A stretch of DNA of 64,000 nucleotides, taken from contig CAMDBH010000001.1 of assembly GCA_945889325.1 (NCBI GenBank), forward strand, positions 62,001 to 126,000, written 5' to 3'. Source of the DNA: Klebsiella pneumoniae (lineage in GTDB: Bacteria > Myxococcota_A > UBA9042). This document shows positions 56,520-64,000 of the stretch, piece by piece. Made by a program: the position numbers and the translations under genes. The first letter of the stretch is position 1; every line of letters starts with the position of its first letter. The notes beneath the pieces are model-generated. The model worked only from the letters and a program-made list of their open reading frames with translations. It was not told where the DNA came from and did not search any database.

Positions 56520-56858
56520 TTTGGATCGGGCTTCGCGCCTGAAACACGTTACCTAGCGTTAGTAAAAGAAAAGTAGTGGGGGGCAAGGCCGTGAGGTCTT
56601 GCCCCTCGCTGCGTTTTATAGACGCCACAGCAAACGCTGGCGGCGTCGAATTCCCTGCCCAACGTCTTGCCGCAACGCGCGACAACCGCTAAGCAAATGG
56701 CGCTGAAACATTTCAGCGCCACGCAAAATTGACTCATTTTGGGTCATTAGCCGCTCAATCGAGCATTTTACCAGCCGGTCTGATTTCGCTGCATGTTGCA
56801 GTGAACTTGAGTGAAGTGAAGCTTTGCGACCTGTGTTGGTTTCCTCAAGGAGTTTCAG
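56520..56858 (+). other. Intergenic region with two hairpins
   Basis: No gene was seen. GGGGCAAG pairs with CTTGCCCC at 56580-56605, followed by a T-containing stretch, a probable terminator for the gene at 56052. A perfect 10-bp hairpin GGCGCTGAAA-CA-TTTCAGCGCC lies at 56699-56720. A TTGACT near 56729 has no matching -10 at the right distance. Confidence 0.5.
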
Positions 56859-57518
56859 ATGTTCATGGTCAAGATGCGCGGTCTAGTGGCCGTTTCCGTT
56901 GCCAGCGTTGCCCTTTCAATGACTGGCTGCAAAAAAGAAGAAGCCAAACCCGCTGACGGCGCCGCTCCGGCTGCTGCTGGTGCTGACGCCGCTGCCGCTC
57001 CGGCCGCCGCTCCTGCCGCCGGCACACCGACGGCTGGTGGTGAAAACCTCGGCAAAGCCAAAGCCATGATCGACAAAATGGCCGGCGACGTCGAGAAAAT
57101 GATCGCCGAAGTCGAAGCTGCTGGTGCCGATCAGGCAAAAGTCAAAGAAATCACGGAGAGCTTCAAGAAGTCGACCGAAGGCATGAAGACGGAGGGCGAA
57201 GCCCTCTCCAAGGCGTTGTCGGACGATGAGAAGAAGCAGCTCGATGCGTACGGCAAAGAGAAAATGGCGCCGATCATGGGTAAATTCATGGGCGTCATGA
57301 TGAAAGCGCAGATGGCCGGTCAGCCCCCAGCTGGTGGCGCCCCGGGCGCTCCTCCGGCCGAAGGCGGCGCGGCTCCGGCCCCCGGCGCGGCTCCGGCCGC
57401 TGGTGCGGCTCCGGCTGCTGGTGCGGCTCCGGCTGCTGGCGCGGCTCCGACCGCTGGCGCGGCTCCGGCTGCGGCTGCTCCCGCTGGCGACAAGCCGGCT
57501 GATGGCCCGGCCAAGTAA
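56859..57518 (+). CDS. Helical lipoprotein with Ala/Pro-rich ends
   Basis: Lipobox LSMTGC near residue 24, an Ala/Pro linker, then a helical domain of about 85 residues (AMIDKMAGDVEKMIAEVEAAG... DDEKKQLDAYGKEKMAPIMGKFMGVMM) and an Ala/Pro/Gly tail. The helical domain is clearly paralogous to the C-terminal domain of the protein at 57664 (shared VEKxxxEVEAAG, LYGREKIAPLM-like block). ATG 56859 has AAGGAG 6 nt upstream. Function unknown. Confidence 0.75.
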   Translation: MFMVKMRGLVAVSVASVALSMTGCKKEEAKPADGAAPAAAGADAAAAPAAAPAAGTPTAGGENLGKAKAMIDKMAGDVEKMIAEVEAAGADQAKVKEITESFKKSTEGMKTEGEALSKALSDDEKKQLDAYGKEKMAPIMGKFMGVMMKAQMAGQPPAGGAPGAPPAEGGAAPAPGAAPAAGAAPAAGAAPAAGAAPTAGAAPAAAAPAGDKPADGPAK

Positions 57519-57554
57519 ACAAAGTCCCTGCCCTCCGGCGTGACCGCGTTTTTT

Positions 57555-57600
57555 GCAACGGCGCAACAGGTGAAAGCCTGTTGCGCCGTTGCTGTTTTTG
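57555..57600 (+). terminator. Rho-independent terminator
   Basis: GCAACGGCGCAACAGG-TGAAAG-CCTGTTGCGCCGTTGC is a perfect 16-bp stem followed by TGTTTTTG, 37 nt after the lipoprotein stop. It is the best intrinsic terminator in the window. Confidence 0.85.
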
Positions 57601-57663
57601 CTTCCAAACAAGACTTTTGACGGGCAGTTTGGCATGCTGGAGCGGGTGCAAATGAGGGCAGAG

Positions 57664-58842
57664 ATGGCGGCGAATTCAGCGCAAACAACCAGCCGAGACT
57701 TTTGGTTTGCCCCAGCAGCGCTGGCCTTTTTTGTCTTGTGCGCAGGTCCTTGTGCGTTGGCGGCTGAGCCGCACCCCAAGGCCGCGCCCGGCGTTGCCAA
57801 ACCGGCCGAGACGGCCAAACCCGAAACCGAAGCAGCGGGCAACCCTACGGCGATTAAGCAAATCATCAAGCGTCTGGAACAGACGACCCGCGCGATCGAC
57901 GGTTTGGTCGTTGAGGTCAAAGCCGGCGCCGCGGCAGCAGACGTTGTGCGAAAAGCCAAGGCTTCCATGCAGGAAGAACTCGCCAAGATGGAGCATGACG
58001 TCACGGCGATCTACGACAAGTTGAACAAAGCGGACAAGCAGGTGGTCGATGCGTGGTTGCAGCAAAACTTGCTGCCCAAGCTGGCTGAATTGCAGCATTT
58101 GGTTGAGCCGGCCGCGGCCGCCGAAACGTCGGAAACGCCCGATGAAGAGGCAGAAAGTCCCGCCCTTGCGCAGGCAAAGGCGTTGGTGGACACGGCGTCC
58201 AATCAAATTCGCCAACTGACGTTGAGCGTCGCGCACACGCACGGTGACGCGGCCAAAGAGGCGCTACATGCCCGTTTTCGTGCGGCATTGCTACAGGTGC
58301 AGCCAGAACCACCGGCTTGGTCGACGTTTGGGCCAAACGATCAGACGGCGGCCAAAGCGTACGTGCAAAAAGAATTGCGGCCAGCGGCAAGGGCCTTTAA
58401 GGCCGCGCTTTACCCGCAAGGAGATCCACATGATCCGCCGCCCACTGCGCCGATGAAGGCGGCCATCGATGCTGTTGATAAATTGGTGGCGATGGTTGAA
58501 AAAGTCGTGCAAGAGGTCGAAGCGGCGGGCGACAGCGACGCAAAAATCAAAGCGATCATCGATAAGTTCAAGACGCAGTCAGAATCTTTTGCGGCTCAGG
58601 CTGAAACGCTGATCAAGGCGCTCACCGAGGACGAAAAAGGCGAGCTCGATCTGTATGGCCGTGAAAAAATTGCGCCTTTGATGGAACGATTTATGGCGGC
58701 GATGACCAAGGCCCAGCACATTGAGCCGGTCGATGAGGATGCCACGCTTGCGCCCGACGCCGAAAAAGCGGACAAAGTTCCCAGCGGCGTCAAGCCGACG
58801 CGGGCGAACAAGGCCGGCGCAAAAAAGAGCGGGAAGAAATAA
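57664..58842 (+). CDS. Exported helical protein with duplicated four-helix-like domain
   Basis: A signal peptide (DFWFAPAALAFFVLCAGPCALA) follows ATG 57664 with GAGGG. Two related helical domains occupy about residues 65-150 and 285-370; the second (IDAVDKLVAMVEKVVQEVEAAGDSD... DEKGELDLYGREKIAPLMERFMAAM) matches the lipoprotein at 56859 closely. No lipobox, so probably periplasmic. The tail is Lys/Ala-rich. Function unknown. Confidence 0.7.
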   Translation: MAANSAQTTSRDFWFAPAALAFFVLCAGPCALAAEPHPKAAPGVAKPAETAKPETEAAGNPTAIKQIIKRLEQTTRAIDGLVVEVKAGAAAADVVRKAKASMQEELAKMEHDVTAIYDKLNKADKQVVDAWLQQNLLPKLAELQHLVEPAAAAETSETPDEEAESPALAQAKALVDTASNQIRQLTLSVAHTHGDAAKEALHARFRAALLQVQPEPPAWSTFGPNDQTAAKAYVQKELRPAARAFKAALYPQGDPHDPPPTAPMKAAIDAVDKLVAMVEKVVQEVEAAGDSDAKIKAIIDKFKTQSESFAAQAETLIKALTEDEKGELDLYGREKIAPLMERFMAAMTKAQHIEPVDEDATLAPDAEKADKVPSGVKPTRANKAGAKKSGKK

Positions 58843-58900
58843 GCCTTGTGCGTCTGGCATTTGTTAGCGATGTGGGTTTCAGCTTCGATCGGAGCCGTAC

Positions 58901-59611
58901 GTGAATAAAGTCTACGCCGATGCGCCAAGTGCGCTTTTTGATCTCCATGACAACGCGTCGCTTTTGGTCGCGGGTTTTGGCCTCTGTGGCAATCCGGAAA
59001 ACCTGATCGCGGCGGTCTTGCAGCGCGGTTCACGCAATCTGACCCTTATTTCAAACAACTGTGGCACGACCAACGATGGCCTGGGCGTGTTGTTGCAAGC
59101 CAAACTCGTGCGGCGGATGGTATCTAGCTATGTAGGTGAAAATAAAGAATTTGAGCGACAATTTCTGGCGGGAGAACTGGAAGTCGAACTCAACCCGCAA
59201 GGCACGCTGGCGGAACGCATTCGCGCCGGCGGCGCGGGGATACCTGCCTTTTTTACGCCGACTGGTTTTGGCACCAAGGTGGCTGAAGGCAAGGAGGTCC
59301 GCGATTTTGGTGGCCGGATGTGCGTGATGGAGACGGCGATTCGCGCCGATTTCGCATTGATCAAGGCGTGGAAGGGCGATCGGATGGGCAATTTGGTGTA
59401 CCGCAAGACTGCGCGCAATTTCGCGCCGATGATGGCCGCGGCGGGCAAAATCACCATCGCCGAAGTGGAGCATCTTGTTGAAGTAGGTGAACTTGAACCG
59501 GATTGCGTGCATACGCCCGGCGTCTATGTCCAGCGAATTTTTCAAGGAAGCAATTACCGCAAGCCGATAGAACAGCGAACGGTGCGCAAAGCGGCATCGG
59601 CGCAGGGATAG
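58901..59611 (+). CDS. scoA: 3-oxoacid CoA-transferase subunit A, without adjacent B
   Basis: It matches the alpha subunit of succinyl-CoA:3-ketoacid CoA-transferase (VAGFGLCGNPENLI, ISNNCGTTNDGLG, YVGENKEFERQFLAGELEVELNPQGTLAERIRAGGAGIPAFFTPTGFGT). It transfers CoA between succinate and acetoacetate. The catalytic Glu belongs to subunit B, which normally follows directly; here a lipoprotein gene follows after 6 nt. The start is GTG 58901. Confidence 0.88.
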   Translation: MNKVYADAPSALFDLHDNASLLVAGFGLCGNPENLIAAVLQRGSRNLTLISNNCGTTNDGLGVLLQAKLVRRMVSSYVGENKEFERQFLAGELEVELNPQGTLAERIRAGGAGIPAFFTPTGFGTKVAEGKEVRDFGGRMCVMETAIRADFALIKAWKGDRMGNLVYRKTARNFAPMMAAAGKITIAEVEHLVEVGELEPDCVHTPGVYVQRIFQGSNYRKPIEQRTVRKAASAQG

Positions 59612-59617
59612 TAGATC

Positions 59618-60928
59618 ATGGCCAAGTGCCACATTTTTTTGATTGGTTTTGCACTGCTGCTTTTTGGCTGCCAGCGCCGCGCGGCCGTGCCGGCCAAGGC
59701 ATCCGTCCCGCCCGCGACAGCGCCTGCGCAGGCTGAAGGCGCTGTTGCCGCGCCGATCAACGCCAACGCAGTCGCCCCGCCCAAAAAAGCGCCATTTGAC
59801 CCGACCGAACCCCTGCGGCCTGGCTATACGCGGCCGTTAATTATCGATTATCACGCGCATTTGAGTTTGGACGGCGTCGATCGCGTGGCGCAGATCATGA
59901 CGGAAAATGGCATAGAAATGATGGTCAACTTGAGCGGTGGCAGTTTTCACCGCGGACCACAGGCGTGGATCGAGTCGAAAATTTTGGCCGACAAGCTCGG
60001 CGGCCGTGTGGTCAATTTCATGACGCCGGATTGGCAGGGGATTGGCGCGGTTGGCCAGCAGCCGTGGGGTGAACGCGAAGCCGCGCGTTTGCAGGACGCG
60101 GTGGAGCGCTATGGGTTTCGGGGGCTAAAAATTCCAAAAATTCTGGGACTTGGGGCGACCGACGCCGATGAAAAGTTGATAGCGGTCGACGATCCGCGGC
60201 TGCAGCCGCTGTGGAAAAAGGCCGCCGATCTGGGCGTGCCGGTTTCAATTCACATCGCCGATCCCAAGGCATTTTGGCTGCCGCTGGACCGCAAAAACGA
60301 AAGGTGGGATGAACTGCACGCCCACCCGTACTGGGCCTATGGCCCGATTCCGCCTGAGCTTTTGCAAGGCCCAGATGGTAAACCAGGGAACACGGAGCCG
60401 CATCCGCCGGTGCCGCCCTGGGCGGAATTGTTGCGCCAAGCGGAAAAAATGTACCACGACAACAAGACGACGACTTTTGTCGCCGTTCATTTTGGCAATG
60501 CCGCAGAAGATTTGGATTATGTCGACGGTTTGCTCACGCGCAATCCCAATGTGTGGGTCGACATCGCGGCGCGGGTGGGCGAATTTGGCCGCCATCCGCC
60601 GGAAAAGTTGCGCGCGTTTTTCATCAAATGGCAAGATCGCATGGTTTTTGGCACCGATATCGGCATTAGTGAAGAAGGCCTGATGTTGGGCAGCAATGGC
60701 GAAATCGAGCCGAAAATGGTCGACGTAATGCCGTTCTATTTTGCACACTTTCGCTTTCTGGAGACCGCGCAAAAACGCATTGATCACCCAAGTCCGATTC
60801 AGGGCAATTGGAAAATCGACGCCATCGATGTGCCCAACGACGTGCTGCAAAAGCTTTACCGCGACAACGCGCGCCGTTTGCTAGATCGCGATGCGCTACG
60901 GAAGTTTGCCGCTGCCGTTCAGCCCTGA
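59618..60928 (+). CDS. Lipoprotein amidohydrolase (amidohydrolase 2 family)
   Basis: Signal peptide with lipobox LLLFGC (Cys18), an Ala/Pro linker, then a TIM-barrel amidohydrolase beginning LIIDYHAHLSLDG (metal-binding HxH), with VSIHIADPKAFW, VAVHFGNAAEDLDYV and a final FGTDIGIS (catalytic Asp). It is likely a metal-dependent hydrolase or decarboxylase on an unknown periplasmic substrate. Secretion is unusual for this family. The end overlaps the convergent gene by 33 nt. Confidence 0.8.
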   Translation: MAKCHIFLIGFALLLFGCQRRAAVPAKASVPPATAPAQAEGAVAAPINANAVAPPKKAPFDPTEPLRPGYTRPLIIDYHAHLSLDGVDRVAQIMTENGIEMMVNLSGGSFHRGPQAWIESKILADKLGGRVVNFMTPDWQGIGAVGQQPWGEREAARLQDAVERYGFRGLKIPKILGLGATDADEKLIAVDDPRLQPLWKKAADLGVPVSIHIADPKAFWLPLDRKNERWDELHAHPYWAYGPIPPELLQGPDGKPGNTEPHPPVPPWAELLRQAEKMYHDNKTTTFVAVHFGNAAEDLDYVDGLLTRNPNVWVDIAARVGEFGRHPPEKLRAFFIKWQDRMVFGTDIGISEEGLMLGSNGEIEPKMVDVMPFYFAHFRFLETAQKRIDHPSPIQGNWKIDAIDVPNDVLQKLYRDNARRLLDRDALRKFAAAVQP

Positions 60929-61594
60929 CGGCGTGGGTTCGCTGGGTGCAAAGATGGAAGCGGGGGTAGCGGCGACTGGCAGCACAACCGGTTGAAGCAA
61001 CAAGGCGTTCACCGCTGCCAGCTCAGCGATCATCCGCGCTCGCGTGAAGTCGCCTGGGCCGACAAAACTGGGGTGTTTTTCCACGATGGCGCCCAGATCG
61101 CGTTGCAAATCAATGGCGATCTGACGGTCTAGCCCAGCCAATTTCATGCCGCCCTTGCCGTCGGCCAGCAAAATCCAGCGCAAAAACGCGCGGCAAAACG
61201 CAGCTTCGGCAGATTGGGGCGCTGCACCTTGCAGCGTGTCGACAATCTTGCGAATGGCCTCAAAACGCGAACTAAAGCCCGGCGCACGCACAAGTCTGTA
61301 AACTGATTGCGCAATCCACAGGCGCGTCGACGGATTGGCTTTCATCTGCGCCGCGCTGATTTGACCGGCTGAGGTCAAAAGCATGGCCACGACGTCGTCT
61401 TCGGCGCCCATGAGCAGCATGCTGTCGATCAGCGCGTTGCCGGCTTGCATCGAACTGAGTTCGATTTGGCCCAGTTGCAGCGGCGGAGGTGGACCGTCGC
61501 GCAAGCCGACAAACAGCTGGGGCGGCGCCGCTTCGTGTTGGCAGTGACTCAAAAGCGCAGCGCAGAGCAACGCCGTGAAAAAGCGCGATTTCAA
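60896..61594 (-). CDS. Lipoprotein of unknown function
   Basis: Signal peptide with lipobox LLSHC (Cys18) and a Pro-rich linker (DGPPPPLQLGQ), then a mainly helical domain with no motif I recognise (NPSTRLWIAQSVYRLVRAPG). 232 residues. It is downstream of folK on the same strand with 12 nt between them, and tail-to-tail overlapping with the amidohydrolase. Confidence 0.65.
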   Translation of the reverse strand: MKSRFFTALLCAALLSHCQHEAAPPQLFVGLRDGPPPPLQLGQIELSSMQAGNALIDSMLLMGAEDDVVAMLLTSAGQISAAQMKANPSTRLWIAQSVYRLVRAPGFSSRFEAIRKIVDTLQGAAPQSAEAAFCRAFLRWILLADGKGGMKLAGLDRQIAIDLQRDLGAIVEKHPSFVGPGDFTRARMIAELAAVNALLLQPVVLPVAATPASIFAPSEPTPSGLNGSGKLP

Positions 61595-61606
61595 AGAAAA
61601 ATTCCT

Positions 61607-62194
61607 TTAAATATCTGAATGTTGGGCGACGTTCGCGTTGCAGGACAGCAGCGAGATCATCGCCGTCAATGTGAAACCACTGCGCGGATGTACGAAATCC
61701 GGCGCGATCTGCTGGAGCGGCTGCAGCACAAATTCGCGCAGGTGCATGCGCGGGTGCGGCAGGGTAAGCGCGGGCGACTGCACGACGAGCGCGCCGAGAT
61801 CAATCAGGTCAAGATCCAACGTGCGCGCACCGTGAAAACCCTCGGCTGCGCGATCGCGGCCGAACTCGCGCTCGATGGACTGAAGGTGTCGCAGTATTTC
61901 AATCGGTTGCAGATGCGTCCAGCCCAAGCCAACGGCATTGATGAAGTCGTCGCCGTGTGCGCTTTCGGCCGGAGACGAAACGATCAAGTCGCTCAGTTGC
62001 GGCCGCTGCAGCGCCAGCACGTCGATCGCCCGCGCCCAGCCCGCTTGCACGAGCTCGCCCGAATGGCCGAGGTTGCTGCCCAGCCCGACGATCAACCGAA
62101 GGGCGGGCGTTTCTTGGAAAAATTTCAAAAGCCCTCGCTTTCGGAAATGCAATCGCTTCACCGAAATGTTGATCGGAAGCGTCGACAGTCGCAT
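61607..62194 (-). CDS. folK: 2-amino-4-hydroxy-6-hydroxymethyldihydropteridine pyrophosphokinase
   Basis: The HPPK core starts at about residue 35 (LIVGLGSNLGHSGELVQAG) and shows the family signature GARTLDLDLIDLG and the LPHPRMHLREFVLQPL block. It pyrophosphorylates the pterin precursor in folate synthesis. The N-terminal 30 residues before VGLGSN are unusual, so translation may start later at a non-ATG codon. No other folate gene is adjacent. Confidence 0.85.
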   Translation of the reverse strand: MRLSTLPINISVKRLHFRKRGLLKFFQETPALRLIVGLGSNLGHSGELVQAGWARAIDVLALQRPQLSDLIVSSPAESAHGDDFINAVGLGWTHLQPIEILRHLQSIEREFGRDRAAEGFHGARTLDLDLIDLGALVVQSPALTLPHPRMHLREFVLQPLQQIAPDFVHPRSGFTLTAMISLLSCNANVAQHSDI

Positions 62195-62262
62195 GCTAGT
62201 GCGCGTCGGCCTCCGTTGCCAACGGCAACGGGCAACCCTTGGTCCAAAATTTTGGAGTCTTC

Positions 62263-63378
62263 ATGCAGATTTCGCGTTTTTTTCTTGCACGGCTCGCACC
62301 CCTGTTCGCGATCACGTGCGCGAGCCTCGCGCTGACCGGGTGCAAACATGCCGATTCCGCGCAAACCGCTGCCGTTGAGACCAGCCCGTCCAAAGAAATT
62401 CCGCCGGCTAATCCGCAAGTTGTCGTGATCGATCCGGCAAAGCAGGCTGTACCTGCGGCGGCCGCTCTGCCCAAGGGCGTCGATGCCAAAGATCTGGACG
62501 AAGCGGAAAAGAAAATATTGGCAGAAATTTTAAACGAGCAATTCGATCCGTGCGGTAAATCGCGATCGTTTGCGGCGGCGCTGGACGCCGGTGATTGTGC
62601 GATCGCGCCCAAGCTGGCCAACGCGTTGGTCGGCTACCTGCAGGCCGGACACGCAAAAAAGGCCGCCGTCGGACTTTTGCTAAAGGAAATTGAACGACTC
62701 AACACCGTTGTGCAAATTGACACCCAGGGGTCGCCGTTGCGCGGGCCTGCGCAAAGCAAGGTGATCGTCATCGAATTCAGCGATTTTGAGTGTCCGTTTT
62801 GCCGCCGCGCCGTCGATCCGCTGGAAAAAATGCAGAAGCAATACAATTTTGCGCTGTACTACAAATTTTTCCCGCTCAAGCTGTCGCATCCCAATTCCGA
62901 AGGCGCGGCCAAGGCGGCGTGGGCGGCGTTGCAGCAGGGCAAGTTTTGGGAACTACACGATATGCTCTTCAAAGCCGAAGCACTGGATTGGCCGGCCGTG
63001 CAAAAATTGGCGGCAAAAATCCCCGGGTTGGATAGCAAGAAATTTGTGGCTGATTTTGCGCTGCCGGCAGCCCAAGCTTTTGTCGATGCCGATTTGAAAG
63101 CCGGTGATAACGCTGGCGTTGACGGCACGCCGACGTTTTTTGTCAACGGCCACAAGGCAGAAACGCTGCTGCAAGTGCAAGAAATGGTCCGCGACGGCCT
63201 GCGCGCAGACGGGCAAAAGCTGCCCGCGGAAATGACCGCCGACGATTTGGGCGAATTGGCGCCAGCAACGCACAAGGCCGTGGCGGCAAAGCCCGGACAG
63301 GAAAAGGCTGCGGCAACGGGCGAACCTGCCGCCGCGCCAACAGAAAAGCCCGCACCCGCGGCCGAGCCCAGCAAGTGA
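62263..63378 (+). CDS. DsbA-like thioredoxin-fold lipoprotein
   Basis: Lipobox ALTGC (Cys27) after ATG 62263, which has TTTTGGAG upstream. A helical linker to about residue 150 precedes a DsbA/Thioredoxin_4 domain with FSDFECPFCRRAVDPL (CPFC active site) and the cis-Pro loop DGTPTFFVNG. It probably oxidises or isomerises disulfides in secreted proteins, of which this locus encodes several Cys-rich examples. The C-terminus is Ala/Pro-rich. The stop overlaps gmk (GTGA). Confidence 0.88.
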   Translation: MQISRFFLARLAPLFAITCASLALTGCKHADSAQTAAVETSPSKEIPPANPQVVVIDPAKQAVPAAAALPKGVDAKDLDEAEKKILAEILNEQFDPCGKSRSFAAALDAGDCAIAPKLANALVGYLQAGHAKKAAVGLLLKEIERLNTVVQIDTQGSPLRGPAQSKVIVIEFSDFECPFCRRAVDPLEKMQKQYNFALYYKFFPLKLSHPNSEGAAKAAWAALQQGKFWELHDMLFKAEALDWPAVQKLAAKIPGLDSKKFVADFALPAAQAFVDADLKAGDNAGVDGTPTFFVNGHKAETLLQVQEMVRDGLRADGQKLPAEMTADDLGELAPATHKAVAAKPGQEKAAATGEPAAAPTEKPAPAAEPSK

Positions 63379-64000
63379 GTGACACCCAGCACATCCTGTT
63401 GGTGCTGGTTGGACCGGCCGGAGCGGGGAAAACCACGCTCGCGCACGGTCTGCAAAAGACCGCACCCGGCAAGCGGGCTTTTTCCGTGAGCCACACCACG
63501 CGGCCCATGCGCACCAATGAAGCCGATGGCGTCGATTACTATTTTGTCGAAGTTGCCGAATTTCTGGCGTTGCGGCAGGCAGGTGGCTTTGTCGAATCGG
63601 CCGCGGTTCACGGCAACTGGTACGGCACTTCCAAACACGAAATCGAGAGGCTGCGCGGTCTGGGGCAGGACGTCCTTTTTGACATCGACATTGAGGGTGC
63701 GCACAATATCTGGAGGCAATTTCCTGATATTACGCGTCTTTGCTGGGTCCAGCCGCCGAGGTGGCAGCTGACGGTGGCGCGGTTGCAGGCGCGCGGCAGT
63801 GAGACGCCTGAGACGCTGCACCGCCGTTTGCGTACAGCCCGCAAGGAGTTGCAAGCATTGTTGGCGTCTGAGGCACCGTGGCACGTCGTGATCAACGGTG
63901 AGGTGCAGCAGGCCATCGCCGATTTGGAACCCTTGTTGCTGCCGCGTGCACCGCCCGCGGTCGATTTGAGCAACCACACGCAACTACAAGATTTTTTGCG
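63375..64000 (+). CDS. gmk: Guanylate kinase, 3' end beyond window
   Basis: Not in the ORF track because it is open at the window edge. From GTG 63375, overlapping the DsbA-like stop, 208 codons read as guanylate kinase: P-loop VGPAGAGKTT, GMP-binding SHTTRPMRTNEADGVDYYFV, WYGTSKHEIE and VLFDIDIEGAHNI. It phosphorylates GMP to GDP. The end of the visible part (NHTQLQDFL) is already past the usual core of about 190 residues. Confidence 0.9.
   Translation, partial: MSDTQHILLVLVGPAGAGKTTLAHGLQKTAPGKRAFSVSHTTRPMRTNEADGVDYYFVEVAEFLALRQAGGFVESAAVHGNWYGTSKHEIERLRGLGQDVLFDIDIEGAHNIWRQFPDITRLCWVQPPRWQLTVARLQARGSETPETLHRRLRTARKELQALLASEAPWHVVINGEVQQAIADLEPLLLPRAPPAVDLSNHTQLQDFL

Noticed and set aside
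56104-57688. Minus-strand ORFs in the Ala/Pro-rich region as genes or a CRISPR-like repeat array
   Set aside because: Periodicity comes from low-complexity protein codons on the plus strand; there are no regular spacers or palindromic direct repeats.

Overview
The window reads as chromosomal DNA of a Gram-negative bacterium, most likely Myxococcota or a related former deltaproteobacterial lineage. This is an inference. It rests on many lipobox-bearing lipoproteins (including very Cys-rich ones), a Ser/Thr kinase with a PEGA domain beside an FHA/sigma-54 activator, two large von Willebrand A (VWA) surface-protein clusters, and Lnt and an FtsX-type lipoprotein-export-like transporter. Genes are dense, often overlap as ATGA or GTGA, and starts are mixed ATG/GTG/TTG.

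Region 1 (1-13598) is the end of the S10 operon, the spc operon and the alpha operon, all on the plus strand: rplB (partial), rpsS, rplV, rpsC, rplP, rpmC, rpsQ, rplN, rplX, rplE, rpsN, rpsH, rplF, rplR, rpsE, rplO, secY, adk, infA, rpmJ, rpsM, rpsK, rpsD, rpoA, rplQ. rpmD (L30) and map are missing from their usual slots. S14, S4, L36 and Adk are all the zinc-binding forms. RpoA carries an insertion of about 28 residues, and a REP-like double hairpin sits between rpsC and rplP.

Region 2 (13666-26900) holds an orphan OmpR-type regulator with a degenerate receiver, lnt, an rluB/rsuA-type pseudouridine synthase, wecB, a membrane-anchored protein of unknown function, a MacB/LolD-like ABC pair whose permease has a 14-Cys periplasmic insert, an AraC_N-like protein, a lipocalin (CrtC/AttH-like)-prenyl synthase fusion and a degenerate asparagine-synthetase-like protein.

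Region 3 (27000-44340) holds a Cys-rich lipoprotein, a LysM lipoprotein, a CPBP protease, and a minus-strand operon (Ig-like lipoprotein, DUF4159, VWA/GATase-like protein, TlpA-like protein). Then come an alanine-rich lipoprotein, a lipase, the kinase and FHA-sigma54 pair, a tiny sigma-region-4-like protein and an Slt-type lytic transglycosylase. The TlpA-like gene has an in-frame TGA exactly at the first Cys of its WCxxC motif, followed at bacterial-SECIS distance by a perfect 7-bp hairpin with a GGU loop. I read it as an unannotated selenoprotein (WUSHC), the strongest discovery in the window.

Region 4 (44740-53796) is a five-gene MoxR-DUF58-VWA operon. Region 5 (53797-64000) holds uvrB (minus), three alanine-rich or helical secreted proteins of one family, an orphan CoA-transferase A subunit, a lipoprotein amidohydrolase, another lipoprotein, folK, a DsbA-like lipoprotein and the start of gmk, which runs off the window and is absent from the ORF track.

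A dispersed, highly structured repeat of about 200 bp occurs three times, plus one lone hairpin. It has 25-nt inverted repeats and flanking long hairpins, and it repeatedly supplies the stop codon, and once the apparent start codon, of neighbouring genes. The palindrome GCGATCGC (the cyanobacterial HIP1 octamer) is also clearly over-represented. I saw no tRNA, rRNA, CRISPR array or intact insertion sequence.
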